Below, piece by piece: positions 45,391-54,182 of a stretch of DNA of 64,000 bases; position 1 is the first letter of the stretch; every line of letters begins with the position of its first letter. Source of the stretch: Zobellia roscoffensis. GTDB lineage: Bacteria; Bacteroidota; Bacteroidia; Flavobacteriales; Flavobacteriaceae. The stretch lies in the NCBI RefSeq assembly GCF_015330165.1, contig NZ_JADDXT010000002.1, positions 4,738,024 through 4,802,023 on the forward strand, written 5' to 3'. The position numbers were made by a program, and so were the translations under genes. The notes below the pieces were generated by a model, which did no database searches, was not told the DNA's origin, and saw only the letters and a program-made list of their open reading frames with translations.

Positions 45391-46719
45391 ATGACATTTA
45401 AAGATTTAGGTATTGCTTTGCCTATACTCAAAGCTATTGAGGAACAAGGATATACAAATCCCACCCCCATTCAGGAACAAGCCATTCCCATTTTACTTAA
45501 CAAAAAAGACTTATTAGGAGTTGCTCAAACAGGAACCGGTAAAACGGCGGCTTTCAGCATTCCTATTATTCATCATTTACATACGGATCAAGAGCAGACT
45601 AGAGGTAAGCGCCGCATACGCACGCTGATTGTAACCCCTACTCGAGAACTTGCCATTCAAATTGCCGATAACTTTACAGCTTACAGCAAACATACCCGTA
45701 TTAAGAACACGGTGATTTTTGGTGGCGTTAAACAGCAACGACAAGTAAACGCATTGCGTAATGGAGTTGATGCCTTAATTGCAACACCAGGAAGGTTGTT
45801 GGATTTAATGAACCAGAACATTATCTCTTTGCGGGATATTGAATTTGTGGTTTTAGACGAAGCCGACCAAATGCTGGATATGGGTTTTATTCACGATATC
45901 AAGAAAATTATTGCGAAGCTGCCCAAACAAAGACAATCACTTTTCTTTTCGGCTACCATGCCTTCCAGTATTGTTGAACTTTCAAAAACGTTATTGGGTG
46001 ATTTTGAAAGGGTAACCATTAAACCTCAACAGGCTACGGCCGAAAAAGTTGAACAAGGGGTTTATTTCGTTACGAAACCTAACAAACCAAAATTACTGGT
46101 CCACCTTATCAATGAGCGTCCTACGGATTCCGTTTTGGTGTTTTCACGTACCAAACATGGCGCAAATAAAATTGTAAAGAAATTAGCCCAGGCCGATATT
46201 AAATCCGCGGCCATACACGGTAATAAGTCGCAAACTGCCAGACAGAAAGCATTAGGCGAATTTAAGGACGGAAAACTCCGTGTTTTGATTGCGACCGATA
46301 TTGCAGCAAGGGGAATTGACGTAGAGGAACTCTCTCTTGTTGTAAATTACGATTTGCCAAATGTACCAGAAACATATGTACACCGTATCGGGAGAACAGG
46401 CCGTGCCAGTGCCAGTGGTATTGCATTATCTTTTTGCGATAAGGAAGAGCGCGCTTATTTGAAGGATATTGAAAAGCTCATTAAACAACAAGTACCTCGT
46501 ATGCCAGAGCATCCGTTTGTAGATGGTGATGAAGGTGAAGCATCTGCAGAAGAAAATAAACCGCGGCAAAGACCTAATTCCAACAATTCCAGAAACAATA
46601 ATAGAAACAGGAATCGCAATAGAAATAGGAACAGAAACAACAACTCGGGAAATTCAAGTAACCGAAATTCGGGAAACCGAAATCGTAATAATTCCAATAA
46701 ATCTCGTAGGGAGGATTAA
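45391..46719 (+). CDS. DEAD-box RNA helicase (RhlE-like)
   Basis: A 442-residue ATP-dependent RNA helicase. Motifs in order: Q motif (YTNPTPIQEQAIP), Walker A AQTGTGKT, PTRELA, TPGR, VLDEADQML, SAT, and the second RecA domain motifs VLVFSRTKHG, ATDIAARGID and HRIGRTGR. From about residue 385 the tail is low-complexity, rich in Asn, Arg and Ser (RNNNRNRNRNRNRN-type repeats), a typical RNA-binding extension in cold-adapted or RhlE-like helicases. It likely works in ribosome assembly or RNA turnover. A hairpin terminator follows. Confidence 0.95.
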   Translation: MTFKDLGIALPILKAIEEQGYTNPTPIQEQAIPILLNKKDLLGVAQTGTGKTAAFSIPIIHHLHTDQEQTRGKRRIRTLIVTPTRELAIQIADNFTAYSKHTRIKNTVIFGGVKQQRQVNALRNGVDALIATPGRLLDLMNQNIISLRDIEFVVLDEADQMLDMGFIHDIKKIIAKLPKQRQSLFFSATMPSSIVELSKTLLGDFERVTIKPQQATAEKVEQGVYFVTKPNKPKLLVHLINERPTDSVLVFSRTKHGANKIVKKLAQADIKSAAIHGNKSQTARQKALGEFKDGKLRVLIATDIAARGIDVEELSLVVNYDLPNVPETYVHRIGRTGRASASGIALSFCDKEERAYLKDIEKLIKQQVPRMPEHPFVDGDEGEASAEENKPRQRPNSNNSRNNNRNRNRNRNRNRNNNSGNSSNRNSGNRNRNNSNKSRRED

Positions 46720-46742
46720 ATACTAGCGACTCAACTGATTTG

Positions 46743-46781
46743 CCGCCAATAGACAAGACTTCTTTTCTATTGGCGGTTTTT
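46743..46781 (+). terminator. Hairpin terminator after DEAD-box helicase
   Basis: Stem CCGCCAATAGA / TCTATTGGCGG with a 12-base loop and T-run. Confidence 0.85.
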
Positions 46782-46892
46782 CTTTGTTCAAAAGTGAAAG
46801 TTTTCTGAGAAATAATGATTTCATAATTTTCCATTCGAAGAATTGAGTCGTGAAATACTTAAATTGCCTTTCGAACTAATTTTCAAATCAAA

Positions 46893-47726
46893 ATGGCTCT
46901 CAGAACTATTCTTGCTTCAATCTTGTTTCTAACCCTGCATATCGCACAAGCACAAGACCTAAAGGTCATGAGTTACAATATTAAATATGACAATGTGAAC
47001 GACACGGTCAATAATTGGAACGACCGGAAATCGGATATGGTAAGACTGACAAAACACTACAGCCCCGAGTTTATTGGCATGCAAGAAGTAGTCTTCAACC
47101 AACTGACTTACTTGGACGACGCTCTTGAAAATTACAACTACATTGGCGTTGGTAGAGACGATGGAAAGAAAAAAGGTGAGTTCTCCCCTATTCTGTTTAA
47201 TAGCAAAAAGTTTAAAGTACTACAATCAAATACCTTTTGGTTATCACCTACGCCGGATAAAATCAGTGTGGGTTGGGATGCTGCCATGGAGCGTATTTGC
47301 ACGTACGGGCTGTTTGAAAACATAGAGAATAAAGAAAAGCTTTGGGTGTTTAACACCCATTTTGACCATATAGGAACGGAAGCTCGTGAAAAATCAGCTG
47401 CGCTAATAATAGAGAAGATTAAAGAAATTAATAGCGATGCAATTCCGGTTGTTCTTACGGGAGACCTAAATTTAGCACCAGAAACTAAACCGATTCAATT
47501 TCTAAAAAAAGAAATGATAGATGGACGAGAAGCTTCATTATCTACATTCTATGGCCCCACTGGAACTTTTAATGGTTTTGACCACTCTCGAATACTCGAC
47601 CATCGTATTGACTATATTTTTGTGCAAGGTTTCAAAGTTCAGAACTATATTCATATTGACGACCGAATGGAAAATAACAAACATATTTCCGACCATCTTC
47701 CAGTAATGGCTATACTAAAAAAATAA
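46893..47726 (+). CDS. Secreted endonuclease/exonuclease/phosphatase-family protein
   Basis: A 277-residue exported protein with a signal peptide at residues 1-20 (ends HIAQAQ). EEP motifs are intact: LKVMSYNIKYD, FIGMQEVVF, WVFNTHFDHIG, VLTGDLNLAPETK and the C-terminal SDHLPVMA with the catalytic His. The fold covers phosphodiesterases, sphingomyelinases, inositol phosphatases and DNases; the substrate cannot be decided. Its secretion suggests a nutrient-scavenging nuclease or phosphodiesterase. It converges with the alpha/beta hydrolase through a bidirectional terminator. Confidence 0.88.
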   Translation: MALRTILASILFLTLHIAQAQDLKVMSYNIKYDNVNDTVNNWNDRKSDMVRLTKHYSPEFIGMQEVVFNQLTYLDDALENYNYIGVGRDDGKKKGEFSPILFNSKKFKVLQSNTFWLSPTPDKISVGWDAAMERICTYGLFENIENKEKLWVFNTHFDHIGTEAREKSAALIIEKIKEINSDAIPVVLTGDLNLAPETKPIQFLKKEMIDGREASLSTFYGPTGTFNGFDHSRILDHRIDYIFVQGFKVQNYIHIDDRMENNKHISDHLPVMAILKK

Positions 47727-47742
47727 CTAACATCAATGCATA

Positions 47743-47776
47743 AAAAAGCCCAAACCTTAAAAGGTTTGGGCTTTTT
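47743..47776. terminator. Bidirectional hairpin terminator
   Basis: Stem AAAAAGCCCAAACCTT / AAGGTTTGGGCTTTTT between the EEP-family gene (+) and the alpha/beta hydrolase (-). Confidence 0.9.
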
Positions 47777-47794
47777 GATTTTTTTTAATTCTCT

Positions 47795-48628
47795 TTATTT
47801 CTTTAAGAAGGTAATTAAAATTTTATTCAACTCATCAGCATGGGTAAGGTTTAAACCATGCGGTGCTCCTTTAATGACTTCATATTGATTTTCAGCAATA
47901 CCTTTTGCCGCCTGATCCGCAGATGTAGCCTGAGGCACCGTTGCATCCGCATCGCCATGAACAATAAGCGTTGGTACCGTAACATTTTTCAATTCAGGTC
48001 TAAAGTCGGTGTGCATCCAAGCCAAGGCAGCTTGAATAGTCGCTCTTGGCGAAGCATGTGAAGCTATACTGAAATCATAATCCAGTTGCGCCTCACTAAC
48101 CTTATCCTTGTTATCCTCGTAATTATAAAATCCTGTAAGGAACTTTTCTTTTAAGAATCCCGCTCTATCAGTCTGCAATGCGTCTTTAATCCAATCTAAA
48201 ATATCTTCCGGCACCCCATCAGGATTATCTTCTTTCTTTTTTACTAAAGGAATAATAGAACTTATCAATGCAGCCTTGGCTATTTTATCGTCTCCATAAT
48301 CTGTTAGATAGCGTACCACTTCTCCTCCTCCCATAGAGAAGCCTACAATAATAGCATTCTCTAAACTTAAACCTTCAATAATAGCATTCAAATCACTAGC
48401 CAAAGCAGAATAATCATAAGCTTCCCAAGGTTTTGAAGATGCACCAAAACCTCTTCTATCATACGCTATACAGCGATACCCCTCTTCTACAATTTTCCAG
48501 ACTTGTTGCTCCCAAGCTTTATGACTTAAGGGCCAACCGTGAATAAGAATTACCGGTTGTCCCGTACCATAATCCTCATAAAAGATATCTACAGATTCCT
48601 TTCCTTTATTGTTCTTTATAAATGGCAT
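47795..48628 (-). CDS. Alpha/beta hydrolase (chloroperoxidase-like)
   Basis: A 277-residue cytoplasmic hydrolase. Oxyanion region VILIHGWPLSHKAWEQQ, nucleophile elbow VGFSMGGGEVVRYL, acidic residue in VHGDADATVP, and catalytic His in KGAPHGLNLTH. The opening FYEDYGTGQPVILIHGWP and the SGWPxS-like oxyanion loop match the non-haem (cofactor-free) chloroperoxidase/perhydrolase branch. Natural substrate unknown. No signal peptide. It faces the PaiB-like gene divergently. Confidence 0.9.
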   Translation of the reverse strand: MPFIKNNKGKESVDIFYEDYGTGQPVILIHGWPLSHKAWEQQVWKIVEEGYRCIAYDRRGFGASSKPWEAYDYSALASDLNAIIEGLSLENAIIVGFSMGGGEVVRYLTDYGDDKIAKAALISSIIPLVKKKEDNPDGVPEDILDWIKDALQTDRAGFLKEKFLTGFYNYEDNKDKVSEAQLDYDFSIASHASPRATIQAALAWMHTDFRPELKNVTVPTLIVHGDADATVPQATSADQAAKGIAENQYEVIKGAPHGLNLTHADELNKILITFLKK

Positions 48629-48758
48629 ATGTTTATTTTTAAAGTGAATTTAAAATTACGAGATTGTTCGCAATAGATGTTGCTCCATTCCGATTAAAAT
48701 TCGCTTTTTACAATATTTTAACTCGCCGTTCTAAAATAATTAAAAACGTATTTATTTC

Positions 48759-49370
48759 ATGTTCATACCTACTAACCACCGCAACGAAAATCTTTCAGAA
48801 ATTAGAGCTTTTTTGAAAGCAAACAGTTTTGGCATTCTGGTAAGCCAATATCAAAACAAACCATGGGCAACACACATTCCGTTAGAACTAGAGGTGAACA
48901 AAGTTGGAAACGAAGTACTCACCGCTCATATTGCCAAAGCCAACCCACAATGGCGAGAATTTGACCAAAATGAAGAAGTACTCTGTATCTTTAATGGTCC
49001 GCATTCCTATGTATCCTCATCTTGGTATAAAAAGGAAGAAGTTCCTACATGGAACTATATTGCAGTTCATGTATATGGAAAATTGAAGGTTTTAAGTGAA
49101 GAAGAAGTTATGGCCTCTATGCGCAGATTGGTAAACAAGTACGAAGCGAATTCAAAAAACCCCATTTCTCTTGATAATATGTCACCCCACACGCTGAAAC
49201 AAATTAAGGGTGTGGTAGGGTTTGAAATAGAAATAACTGATATTCAAGCACAGTACAAATTATCTAAAAACCGAGAACAAGACCACCCCAAAATCATTGA
49301 AGAACTGGAGGATACCAAAGTTCCAATGCGTATTGAAATTGCTAAAGCCATGAAAAAAAATAATTCTTAG
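48759..49370 (+). CDS. PaiB-family FMN-binding protein
   Basis: A 203-residue protein of the split-barrel FMN-binding fold. The opening MFIPTNHRNENLSEIRAFLK and the segments THIPLELE, HSYVSSSWYKKEEVPTWNY and KGVVGFEIEITDIQAQYKLS match PaiB, described in Bacillus as a negative regulator of sporulation and protease genes; FMN use suggests an enzymatic role. Length matches the family. Its stop overlaps the stop of the convergent SDR gene by 4 bp (TTAG). Confidence 0.92.
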   Translation: MFIPTNHRNENLSEIRAFLKANSFGILVSQYQNKPWATHIPLELEVNKVGNEVLTAHIAKANPQWREFDQNEEVLCIFNGPHSYVSSSWYKKEEVPTWNYIAVHVYGKLKVLSEEEVMASMRRLVNKYEANSKNPISLDNMSPHTLKQIKGVVGFEIEITDIQAQYKLSKNREQDHPKIIEELEDTKVPMRIEIAKAMKKNNS

Positions 49371-50350
49371 AGCGATTTGTACGCCTTAAGAATACGCTCT
49401 ATTTTTTGGTTTTTATCTTCATTTACAACTTTACGTTCAGGAGTTTCATCAAACCATTTTAAGGTTCTTCTGATTCCTTCTGAAAAAGGAATGGTTGCCT
49501 TAAAGTCAGGCACAAATGTTTTGATTTTGGAATTGTCAAAAATTACACTTTCACCTTTATCTGCTAATAAAGTACCTGTAAAAGAGGGCTCCATCTTACA
49601 AATAAAGTCGGATGCAATGTGTACTACCCTTGCCTCAAACCCCAGCGCATCAGCAAAAATTTTGTAAATCATATTCCAACTCAATATTTCGTCGGACGTA
49701 ATATGAAAGGCATGACCAATAGCAGTTGTTAATCCCAAAAGACCTACAAACCCTTTTGCAAAATCATCTGCATGGGTAACCGTCCATAAAGAGGTGCCAT
49801 CTCCATGAATAATAATTTCTTCGCCATTTATAATACGTTTGGCTGTTGTCCATTCTCTGAAACCACCTATGGCAATAGGAATTACCGTGTCATAGGTTAA
49901 TGATGGGCGAACAATGGTTATAGGAAAACCTGTTTCCCTATACGCTTGCATTAAACGGTCTTCACTTCTAATTTTTTCTTGAGAATAATCCCATAAATTA
50001 TTACAAAGTGGGGTGGATTCCGTGATAATAGGATATTGCAAGGGAGTCTGGTAACATGATGCAGAACTGATAAAAATATATTGTTTGGTTTTCCCTTGAA
50101 ATAATTGAATATCACGCTCTATATCTTCCGGTGTAAAAGCAATCCAGTTTACGACCACATCCCAAGAATGTTTTTGTAGTTCGGACAGTTCTTCCGGTTT
50201 ATTGATATCACCAAAAATAGTATTGACACCTTCCATGCCTGCTTTATTCGTACCTCTGTTTAAATGATACAATTCAATACCTTTCTCTACGGCCAAACGA
50301 CTAGATGCCGTACTGATATTCCCTGTTCCTCCTATAAATAAAACCTTCAT
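49367..50350 (-). CDS. NAD-dependent epimerase/dehydratase (extended SDR)
   Basis: A 327-residue Rossmann protein. Start at 50350 (MKVLFIGGTGNISTASS) chosen so that the nucleotide motif is at the N-terminus; a longer frame adds 12 unrelated residues. Segments FISSASCYQTP and VRPSLTYDTVIP match extended SDRs; the normal YxxxK motif appears altered (WDYSQEKIRSED, with Tyr and Lys spaced by 3). Related proteins are annotated as sugar or mRNA-binding SDRs; the substrate is unknown. It converges with and overlaps the PaiB-like gene. Confidence 0.88.
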   Translation of the reverse strand: MKVLFIGGTGNISTASSRLAVEKGIELYHLNRGTNKAGMEGVNTIFGDINKPEELSELQKHSWDVVVNWIAFTPEDIERDIQLFQGKTKQYIFISSASCYQTPLQYPIITESTPLCNNLWDYSQEKIRSEDRLMQAYRETGFPITIVRPSLTYDTVIPIAIGGFREWTTAKRIINGEEIIIHGDGTSLWTVTHADDFAKGFVGLLGLTTAIGHAFHITSDEILSWNMIYKIFADALGFEARVVHIASDFICKMEPSFTGTLLADKGESVIFDNSKIKTFVPDFKATIPFSEGIRRTLKWFDETPERKVVNEDKNQKIERILKAYKSL

Positions 50351-50486
50351 TTCGCTATTGCTTTTTCGTTGCTCGAATATAAACATAACCCATCATAATC
50401 AGGCCGGGTAGATCCTGAAATAAATGAACTGTTACTCTTTAAAGCGTATTTTTGATTAAAGGGGAAAATGCTTAAAAACTAAAACT

Positions 50487-50855
50487 ATGGCCTACGATGA
50501 ATATTTAGCCGACCGATCCAGACAAATCTTAAAACAAAAGCATGTCTTCTTTGAAGAAAAGAAAATGATGGGAGGTCTTTGTTTTATGGTCGATGAAAAA
50601 ATGTGTTTTGGACTTGATTCCGATAAAAAATCCGGGGAGTCTCGTATGATGGCAAGGGTAGGAACAGAAAATTACGAAAAGGCGTTGCAACAACCCCATT
50701 GCGGGCCAATGAACTTTACCGGTCGTGCCATGAAAGGGTATGTCTACGTTTTTGCCGATGGATTGGATACGGATGAAGATTTAGCAAAATGGATTCAACT
50801 CTGCCTAGATTTCAATCCTTTGGCCAAAAGCAGCAAAAAGAAAAACAAGAAATAA
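50487..50855 (+). CDS. TfoX/Sxy N-terminal-domain protein
   Basis: A 122-residue small protein. The TfoX N-domain motifs are FEEKKMMGGLCFMVDEKMCF and RVGTENYEKALQQPHCGPM (cited in part), followed by GRAMKGYVYV. In gammaproteobacteria TfoX/Sxy activates competence genes; the short stand-alone domain here lacks the C-terminal part and its role in Bacteroidota is not known. The C-terminus is Lys-rich (SSKKKNKK). It is followed by a hairpin shared with dps. Confidence 0.82.
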   Translation: MAYDEYLADRSRQILKQKHVFFEEKKMMGGLCFMVDEKMCFGLDSDKKSGESRMMARVGTENYEKALQQPHCGPMNFTGRAMKGYVYVFADGLDTDEDLAKWIQLCLDFNPLAKSSKKKNKK

Positions 50856-50858
50856 AAA

Positions 50859-50892
50859 AATCCCTGACGAACGCAATTGTCCATCAGGGATT
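50859..50892. terminator. Hairpin terminator between TfoX-like gene and dps
   Basis: Stem AATCCCTGA / TCAGGGATT, 4 bp after the TfoX-like stop, separating convergent genes. Confidence 0.75.
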
Positions 50893-50912
50893 CTTCATTT
50901 AAAACACTAAAA

Positions 50913-51392
50913 TTATATTTCTTCTGCCAACCAAGCTTTCATCATCCAAACGGTCTTTTCTTGACCTGTGATAAAATCGCTCATCATAGAGTTGGTTCCT
51001 TCGTCTCCAGATTTGTCCGAAGCATCTAGAATACGTCTTTCGATTACCAAAAGTTCTTTTAATGAATCTACTATCAACCGAATAGCATCTTCGTCTTGGG
51101 TAATATTCTTACCTACGGGAACTTTTGCATTTTTAATATAATCTTCAAAAGTATGTAACGGTACTCCTCCTAGAGTAAGTACACGCTCAGCAATTTCATC
51201 TACATTAAGATTTGCCTCTGTATATAACTCTTCAAATTTTGGGTGAAGTTCAAAAAAACGTTTCCCTTTTATATTCCAATGAATACCTCTTAAATTTTGG
51301 TAATATCTTTGAAAATTTGCTAATAATTCATTCAAATCTTCACTTAGTGATTTTGAATCTTTTTCGCTTAATCCTATACTATTTAGTTTCAT
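50913..51392 (-). CDS. dps: Dps-family ferritin-like DNA-protection protein
   Basis: A 159-residue Dps. Ferroxidase-centre residues are visible in IHWNIKGKRFFELHPKFEE (His, then Asp/Glu ligands) and EANLNVDEIAERVLTLGG. Dps dodecamers oxidise and store iron and protect DNA from peroxide. It is divergent from oxyR (107 bp between starts), a common Bacteroidota pair, and a -7 element on its strand lies inside an inverted repeat, consistent with OxyR-dependent activation. Confidence 0.95.
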   Translation of the reverse strand: MKLNSIGLSEKDSKSLSEDLNELLANFQRYYQNLRGIHWNIKGKRFFELHPKFEELYTEANLNVDEIAERVLTLGGVPLHTFEDYIKNAKVPVGKNITQDEDAIRLIVDSLKELLVIERRILDASDKSGDEGTNSMMSDFITGQEKTVWMMKAWLAEEI

Positions 51393-51413
51393 GGTTCTTG
51401 TTGTTTAAAATAT

Positions 51414-51427
51414 AGTACAAAGGTACT
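51414..51427. promoter_or_regulatory. dps -7 element within inverted repeat AGTAC-AAAG-GTACT
   Basis: On the minus strand TACCTTTG (51425-51418) matches TAnnTTTG, 26 bp before the dps ATG. It is framed by the palindrome AGTAC n4 GTACT (51414-51427). A -33 TTG is absent, which fits dependence on an activator such as OxyR. Confidence 0.5.
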
Positions 51428-51442
51428 GAATATTAGACCCCG

Positions 51443-51466
51443 CTATATGATTGATATCATTGATAG
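51443..51466. promoter_or_regulatory. Candidate OxyR operator (CTAT-N16-ATAG)
   Basis: Palindromic ends CTAT...ATAG with internal TGATATCA in the divergent dps-oxyR region. It resembles the ATAG-rich OxyR half-sites but is not a perfect match; the call is based on position and symmetry only. Confidence 0.4.
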
Positions 51467-51499
51467 TTTTTATATTTTTATCATTCGAACTTATAGCAA

Positions 51500-52438
51500 A
51501 TGACAATTACTCAATTACAATATGTACTGGCAGTTGCCGAGTATAAAAACTTTACCCTAGCAGCAGAAAAAAGCTTTGTTACGCAACCTACTTTAAGCAT
51601 GCAAGTGCAAAAGTTAGAAGACGAACTAGACGTGTTAATTTTCGACCGGAGTAAAAAACCTATTTCAATTACGGAGGTTGGAGAGAAAATAGTAGCCCAA
51701 GCCAAAAACATTGTAAATGAAGCCAGTAGAATTAAAGATGTTGTAGACCAAGAAAAAGGATTTATAGGAGGGGATTTTACTTTAGGCATTATTCCCACTA
51801 TCATGCCCACATTGCTGCCCATGTTTCTCAAATCCTTTATTAATAAGTATCCAAAAGTGAACTTAATAATAAAGGAACAAAGCACGGAAACCCTTATTAG
51901 GAACATTCAAGATGGGCATATAGACGCGGCAATTGCAGCTACACCATTGGGGATTGAGTTTATTAAAGAGCGTCCGTTATATTATGAACCGTTTGTAGGC
52001 TATGTTCCCAAAGAACATAGACTTGGTAATGCCGATAAACTAAAGCCCGAAGATTTAGATATTAGCGATGTACTCTTATTACAAGATGGGCATTGCTTTA
52101 GAGACAATGTCATTAATCTTTGTAAAGCACCCAGAAACTTAGATACTAAGCAGTTTCGTTTAGAAAGTGGCAGCTTTGAGACCTTAATTAATTTAGCCGA
52201 TGAAAATTTAGGGATGACACTTCTACCCTATTTAAATACATTGGTACTGGATGAGAAAAAGAAAAGTAAACTAAAGTATTTTGAAGCTCCTTCACCTGCA
52301 CGTGAAATAAGTTTAATTTATCACAAAAGTGAATTAAAAATTCAAATTACGGATGCTTTAAGGGATGTTATCTCTAGCATTGTAAGAGGAGCTATCGCTT
52401 TTCAGGATGTGCAGATTATAAGCCCTATTAATAAATAG
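51500..52438 (+). CDS. oxyR: OxyR, peroxide-sensing LysR-family regulator
   Basis: A 312-residue LysR-type regulator. The N-terminal helix-turn-helix is MTITQLQYVLAVAEYKNFTL with FVTQPTLSMQVQKLEDEL (cited in part). The sensing domain has the exact OxyR redox pair: Cys199 in DGHCFRDN and Cys208 in NLCKAP, the same numbering and spacing as in E. coli OxyR, where peroxide forms the activating disulfide. It therefore should sense peroxide and control dps on the opposite strand. Confidence 0.95.
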   Translation: MTITQLQYVLAVAEYKNFTLAAEKSFVTQPTLSMQVQKLEDELDVLIFDRSKKPISITEVGEKIVAQAKNIVNEASRIKDVVDQEKGFIGGDFTLGIIPTIMPTLLPMFLKSFINKYPKVNLIIKEQSTETLIRNIQDGHIDAAIAATPLGIEFIKERPLYYEPFVGYVPKEHRLGNADKLKPEDLDISDVLLLQDGHCFRDNVINLCKAPRNLDTKQFRLESGSFETLINLADENLGMTLLPYLNTLVLDEKKKSKLKYFEAPSPAREISLIYHKSELKIQITDALRDVISSIVRGAIAFQDVQIISPINK

Positions 52439-52503
52439 ACTTTATTCCCTTTATTAGCCACACTTTTTGTGCTATACTAGTGTGTGATAAAGCACCAATA
52501 CTA

Positions 52504-52532
52504 AAAAAACCCTCCTAATGGAGGGCTTTTTT
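52504..52532 (+). terminator. Hairpin terminator after oxyR
   Basis: AAAAAACCCTCC, loop TAAT, GGAGGGCTTTTTT; six G-C-rich base pairs and T-run. It also serves the convergent small gene. Confidence 0.85.
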
Positions 52533-52533
52533 G

Positions 52534-52731
52534 TTATGACTTAATATAAATAAGTGTTTGTTTTAGTTCTGGTTTGTCTGTAATGAATTGCTGTAACCAG
52601 AGTTTTAATTCATCTACTTCTTCTGGAAGTAGCATTGATATTGCTTTTTGTAATTCTTTAATAAATAATCTTGAGTCAAAACTTACTTTTCTCAATACTG
52701 TTTTAGAGTATTCAAGCATAGCTCTAGCCAT
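52534..52731 (-). CDS. Conserved small Bacteroidota protein
   Basis: A 65-residue soluble protein (MARAMLEYSKTVLRKVSFD...) with two predicted amphipathic helices and the pattern FIKELQKAISMLLPEEVDEL followed by LKLWLQQFI. Proteins of this form are highly conserved in Bacteroidota genomes and annotated as hypothetical; no function is known. Isolated gene convergent with oxyR. Confidence 0.75.
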   Translation of the reverse strand: MARAMLEYSKTVLRKVSFDSRLFIKELQKAISMLLPEEVDELKLWLQQFITDKPELKQTLIYIKS

Positions 52732-52886
52732 ATTTCAAAATATTTAAGTTATTAGTTGTCTTAAGAGATATTCTCTCTTCATAAAGTTAAACAATTATGC
52801 ATTTACTATATTGCATCCGTGTAGTTAAATCTTAGCTAAATTCTTGTTAAATAGCCGTATAACGGGCGGTCCCAGACTAAAAAAAG

Positions 52887-54155
52887 ATGAAAAAAATTCT
52901 ATTTGCCTTCGTTATTCTTATTATTGCAACTAGCTGTAATTCAACCAAAAAGACCATACAAAAATCTACGAGCAGTGTTGTTTCATCCGATTTTTATAAA
53001 AATCAATTCGTGGGTTTATTGGTTTTGGACCCAGAAACTAACGACACCCTGTACACGCACCAAAGTGAGAAATACTTTACACCTGCAAGCAACACCAAAA
53101 TATTTACGCTCTTTGCTTCTCTACAATTATTGCCGGAAAATGTTCCCGCTCTAAAATACACTGTAGAAAATAACACCTTATATGTACAGGGAACAGGAGA
53201 CCCTTCTTTGCTTCACCCGCACTTTGAAGACCGTACAGCTTTCAATTTTTTAAAAAAATATAACACCATAGTTTTTGACCTAAATAATTTAGAAGACGAA
53301 AAGTTAGGTCAAGGTTGGGCTTGGGACGATTACCAATATTACTACCAACCAGAAATAACCCCTTTACCACTTTACGGGAATGTTACAAGTATCTCAAATA
53401 CAAACGGACTGAACGTTACCCCAGACCTATTTAAAGAAGCTGTGGTGCGTACGTGGTATAAAAAGAATCGAGAGTTAAAACATAATACATTTTACTTTTC
53501 ACCATCTCGTAAGGACACTATTGAAATTCCCTACCGAACAGATTCTGTTTTGACCAGACAATTATTAGAATCTGCACTGAACAAAAAAATTACTTTGTCC
53601 AAACAACTTATCCCTGGTGAAAAGGAAATACTCTATGGACAACTGTCCGACTCACTTTATGTGCGAATGATGCATGAAAGCGATAATTTCATAGCTGAAC
53701 AATTACTGGTTGTATCATCCTCAACCCTATCCGATACACTGAGCGGCAAAAAAACAAGGAAATATATTCTTGAAAATAAACTAGCAGATCTTAGACAGCC
53801 GCCAAGATGGGTTGATGGTTCGGGACTTTCACGCTACAACTTATTCTCACCGGAATCTATGGTTGCTGTGCTTAATAAAATATACCGAAATGTGCCAAAG
53901 CAGCGCCTGTTCTCAATTTTTCCGGAAAGTGGAGTTTCAGGAACGCTAGAAACATGGGATTATGATGGAGGATATCCAAAACTCTACGCCAAATCCGGGA
54001 GCTTGAGCAACAATTATTGCCTAAGCGGATACCTCATCACCAAAACAGGAAAAACATTGATATTTAGTTTTATGAACAACCATTACCAGCAATCTACCTC
54101 AGAAGTAAAAAAGAGAATACAACAAGTTCTAAGGCAAATAGCAGACAGCTATTAA
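52887..54155 (+). CDS. dacB: D-alanyl-D-alanine carboxypeptidase/endopeptidase (PBP4/DacB, S13 lipoprotein)
   Basis: A 422-residue lipoprotein (Cys17 in IIATSC). S13 catalytic motifs are present: SxxK at Ser68 (PASNTKIF), SxN in HESDNFIAEQ, and KTG-like AKSGSLSNNY. S13 enzymes remove the terminal D-Ala and cleave peptide cross-links in peptidoglycan. Length matches the family; the large inserted domain between SxxK and SxN is present. It acts in the periplasm on cell-wall remodelling. No close operon partner; a Nudix gene converges 27 bp later. Confidence 0.9.
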   Translation: MKKILFAFVILIIATSCNSTKKTIQKSTSSVVSSDFYKNQFVGLLVLDPETNDTLYTHQSEKYFTPASNTKIFTLFASLQLLPENVPALKYTVENNTLYVQGTGDPSLLHPHFEDRTAFNFLKKYNTIVFDLNNLEDEKLGQGWAWDDYQYYYQPEITPLPLYGNVTSISNTNGLNVTPDLFKEAVVRTWYKKNRELKHNTFYFSPSRKDTIEIPYRTDSVLTRQLLESALNKKITLSKQLIPGEKEILYGQLSDSLYVRMMHESDNFIAEQLLVVSSSTLSDTLSGKKTRKYILENKLADLRQPPRWVDGSGLSRYNLFSPESMVAVLNKIYRNVPKQRLFSIFPESGVSGTLETWDYDGGYPKLYAKSGSLSNNYCLSGYLITKTGKTLIFSFMNNHYQQSTSEVKKRIQQVLRQIADSY

Positions 54156-54182
54156 TATAATTTAAGACTTAGCTGAAATGGA

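Noticed and set aside
46455..46834. Frames rich in Phe/Leu or Ile/Glu around the helicase tail
   Set aside because: Products of the low-complexity AAT/AGA repeat in other frames.
50913..51392. Bacterioferritin instead of Dps
   Set aside because: Length, single ferroxidase-type motif and divergent oxyR fit Dps better.
51511..51906. 131-codon minus-strand frame inside oxyR
   Set aside because: Lies wholly opposite the conserved DNA-binding region of oxyR and has a shadow-like composition.
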